The notes under the pieces were generated by a model, which was not told the origin of the DNA, did not search any database, and worked only from the letters and a program-made list of their open reading frames with translations. The position numbers and the translations under genes are program-made. A DNA stretch of 64,000 bases from JARRPM01 sp963765545 (GTDB lineage: Bacteria > Pseudomonadota > Gammaproteobacteria > Pseudomonadales > Halieaceae), in the NCBI GenBank assembly GCA_963765545.1, contig CAVXWW010000008.1:186001-250000 (forward strand). Direction: 5' to 3'. Shown here piece after piece: positions 62,446 to 64,000 of the stretch. Position 1 is the first letter of the stretch. Each line of letters opens with the position of its first letter.

Positions 62446-64000
62446 TCAGGCATCCAGTATCGGCGCTACCCGCATCACCTCCTCTATCGTGGTCTCTCCC
62501 CGGGCGACTCTGCTGGCACCACTCAGGCGCAGGGTGTGCATGCCCTCAGACACTGCCACTTGCCTGATCTTCTCCGTTTCCAGGTGTGGAATGATATGTG
62601 GCTGTACCGCGGGGCTGTTGACCAGCACTTCATAAATGCCCTGGCGCCCCATATAACCCGTGTCGCGGCAGAGTTTGCAACCCACAGGTCGCGCTATCTG
62701 CGCCGGTGGCGCCATCTGCCACGGCTGGGTCAGCTCGCGCCAGGCATCCTGGTCCAGGGGGGTAAAGGTTTTGCAGCTGGTACAGAGGATCCTTACCAGC
62801 CGCTGCGACATCACCCCGCGAACAGTTGCCCTGATCAGGTAGGCGGGCACACCCAGTTCAAGCAGGCGGGAGATAGAAGACGGCGAGTCATTGGTGTGCA
62901 GAGTGGAGAGCACAAGGTGGCCGGTGAGAGCGGCCTGAACGGCCATATTGGCCGTTTCGAGATCGCGTATTTCCCCCACCATTATGATGTCGGGGTCCTG
63001 CCGCATCAGAGCCCGTACCCCCGAGGAAAAGTCCAGACTGATAGTGTGGTTCACCTGCATCTGGTTGAAGGCGCCCTCAACCATCTCGATAGGGTCCTCG
63101 ATGGTACAGACATTCACCTGCGAGGTGGCCAGCTGGCGCAGGGTGGAATACAGGGTAGTGGTCTTGCCAGAACCGGTGGGGCCGGTCACCAGCACTATGC
63201 CATTGCCCTGACCCGTCATACGGTGCCAGCGATCGAGGTCATCATCCGCCAGGCCAAGTTGCTCAAAAGTTTTTTGCAGCACATCCGGGTCAAATATGCG
63301 CATGACCAGTTTCTCACCAAAGGCGGTGGGCAGAGTGGCCAGCCGCAGCTCTACCTCGTTGCCCTCCGGCGTGCGGGTTTTCAGGCGACCGTCCTGGGGG
63401 CGGCGCTTCTCTGCCACATCCATGCGGCCGAGGATCTTGATGCGGCTGGTTACCGCGGCGCACACCTGCTGCGGCAGCTCGTAAACACTGTGCAACACCC
63501 CGTCTATCCGGAACCTGACTTTGCCCACATCGCGGCGCGGCTCGATATGGATATCGCTGGCGCGCTGCTCAAAGGCGTACTGCAGCAGCCAGTCCACAAT
63601 ATTCACAATGTGCTGGTCGTTGGCATCGGGCTCCTTCATTGAGCCCAGTTCCAGCATTTGCTCCAGGTTGGTGACGCCGGCACCGCTATCGGCCCGCTCA
63701 GCGCCGCGGGCCCGGTTTACCGAACCGGCCATAGTATAAAATTCTGCGGTGTGGCGAGCGATTGCCCTGGGATCGGTCAGTACCCGGCGTACCCGCTTGC
63801 GCAACACGTGTTCTAGGTTGCTCTCCCAACTGGTGAGAAATGGCTCACTACTGGCGATTACCACTTCCTTGTCGGTCACTTCCACCGCCAATATCCGGTG
63901 CCTTTCAGCAAAGGCCCGGGACATGACCTCGGCAACAGCGGTCACGTTGATCTTCAGCGGATCGATCTCATAAACCGCCTGGTTCACTTTACTGCCCAGC
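62446..64000 (-). CDS. GspE/PilB-family secretion ATPase, 5' end outside the window
   Basis: At least 513 residues are seen. A GTG at 63987 is possible, but the frame stays open to the edge and the visible N-terminus (YEIDPLKINVTAVAEVMSRA) corresponds to the middle of the usual N-terminal domain, so the start is probably off-window. The hexameric ATPase shows Walker A VTGPTGSGKTTTLYS, Asp box TIEDPIEMVEGAFNQMQV, Walker B DPDIIMVGEIRDLETA and zinc Cys pairs CTSCK and CKLCRDTGYMGRQG. It could power type IV pili, type II secretion or a related machine. No partner gene is visible. Confidence 0.9.
   Translation of the reverse strand, partial: LGSKVNQAVYEIDPLKINVTAVAEVMSRAFAERHRILAVEVTDKEVVIASSEPFLTSWESNLEHVLRKRVRRVLTDPRAIARHTAEFYTMAGSVNRARGAERADSGAGVTNLEQMLELGSMKEPDANDQHIVNIVDWLLQYAFEQRASDIHIEPRRDVGKVRFRIDGVLHSVYELPQQVCAAVTSRIKILGRMDVAEKRRPQDGRLKTRTPEGNEVELRLATLPTAFGEKLVMRIFDPDVLQKTFEQLGLADDDLDRWHRMTGQGNGIVLVTGPTGSGKTTTLYSTLRQLATSQVNVCTIEDPIEMVEGAFNQMQVNHTISLDFSSGVRALMRQDPDIIMVGEIRDLETANMAVQAALTGHLVLSTLHTNDSPSSISRLLELGVPAYLIRATVRGVMSQRLVRILCTSCKTFTPLDQDAWRELTQPWQMAPPAQIARPVGCKLCRDTGYMGRQGIYEVLVNSPAVQPHIIPHLETEKIRQVAVSEGMHTLRLSGASRVARGETTIEEVMRVAPILDA

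Overview
The window is about 64 kb of GC-rich chromosomal DNA from a free-living, probably marine, gammaproteobacterium. I favour the Cellvibrionales/Halieaceae neighbourhood, at moderate confidence. The signs are a complete LPS core and Kdo set (waaA, hldE, waaC, waaF, waaG, waaP), a hisBHAF block, parE-cpdA-yqiB-tolC synteny, a glnE-ilvE-waaF order like that of Pseudomonas, a TonB-dependent B12 receptor and a multihaem cytochrome. Genes are packed tightly, often with overlaps of 4 to 14 bp. I see no rRNA, no CRISPR array, no transposase and no integrase.

Layout. 0-8.5 kb: housekeeping (gpmI-envC-ctpA, then hisB-H-A-F on the minus strand, then mutY-yggX). 8.5-8.9 kb: tRNA-Phe(GAA) followed by a three-copy 104-bp tandem array that repeats the tRNA 3' end and its terminator. 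8.9-12.1 kb: a minus-strand operon of a GSGD-repeat surface or periplasmic protein, a GntR/YtrA-type regulator and a two-gene ABC transporter, with an inverted repeat over its promoter. 12.2-13.4 kb: two uncharacterised genes. 13.7-20 kb: a stand-alone acetolactate synthase-like enzyme, btuB behind a cobalamin riboswitch, small membrane and zinc proteins, and a chimeric remnant of an RND efflux pump. 20-24.2 kb: a selenium block (FAD-SelD fusion and selU) next to rdgC. 24.5-33.2 kb: a KstD/fumarate-reductase-like flavoprotein, a glyoxalase-fold protein, a phosphatase-kinase/STAS partner-switching pair, a GATase, an octahaem cytochrome with HEAT and TPR repeats, and a YceI protein. 33.2-39.5 kb: parE, cpdA, a YqiB-like gene, tolC and waaA. 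39.6-50.7 kb: envelope sugar genes, namely a flavoprotein and aldo/keto reductase pair, hldE, a glycosyltransferase-methyltransferase-toroid cluster and convergent rmlAC/rmlDB for dTDP-L-rhamnose. 50.8-53.7 kb: assorted single genes. 53.7-58.6 kb: the LPS inner core operon. 58.6-64 kb: ilvE, glnE and a GspE/PilB-type ATPase that runs off the right edge.

How the genes fit together. The dominant theme is envelope construction. WaaA adds Kdo. HldE makes ADP-heptose, which WaaC and WaaF add. WaaG extends the core, WaaP and an InaA-like kinase phosphorylate it, and RmlA-D supply rhamnose. EnvC, CtpA and TolC act in the periplasm and outer membrane. SelD makes selenophosphate that SelU uses to modify tRNA wobble uridine. 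The SpoIIE-type phosphatase carries its own kinase domain and sits just before its likely STAS antagonist.

The best candidates for something undescribed are the tRNA-Phe tail/terminator array, the self-contained GSGD-GntR-ABC module, the glycosyltransferase-methyltransferase-toroid cluster and the octahaem-HEAT-TPR protein. No single locus is convincingly a wholly new system. All family assignments come from reading motifs by eye, with no database search.
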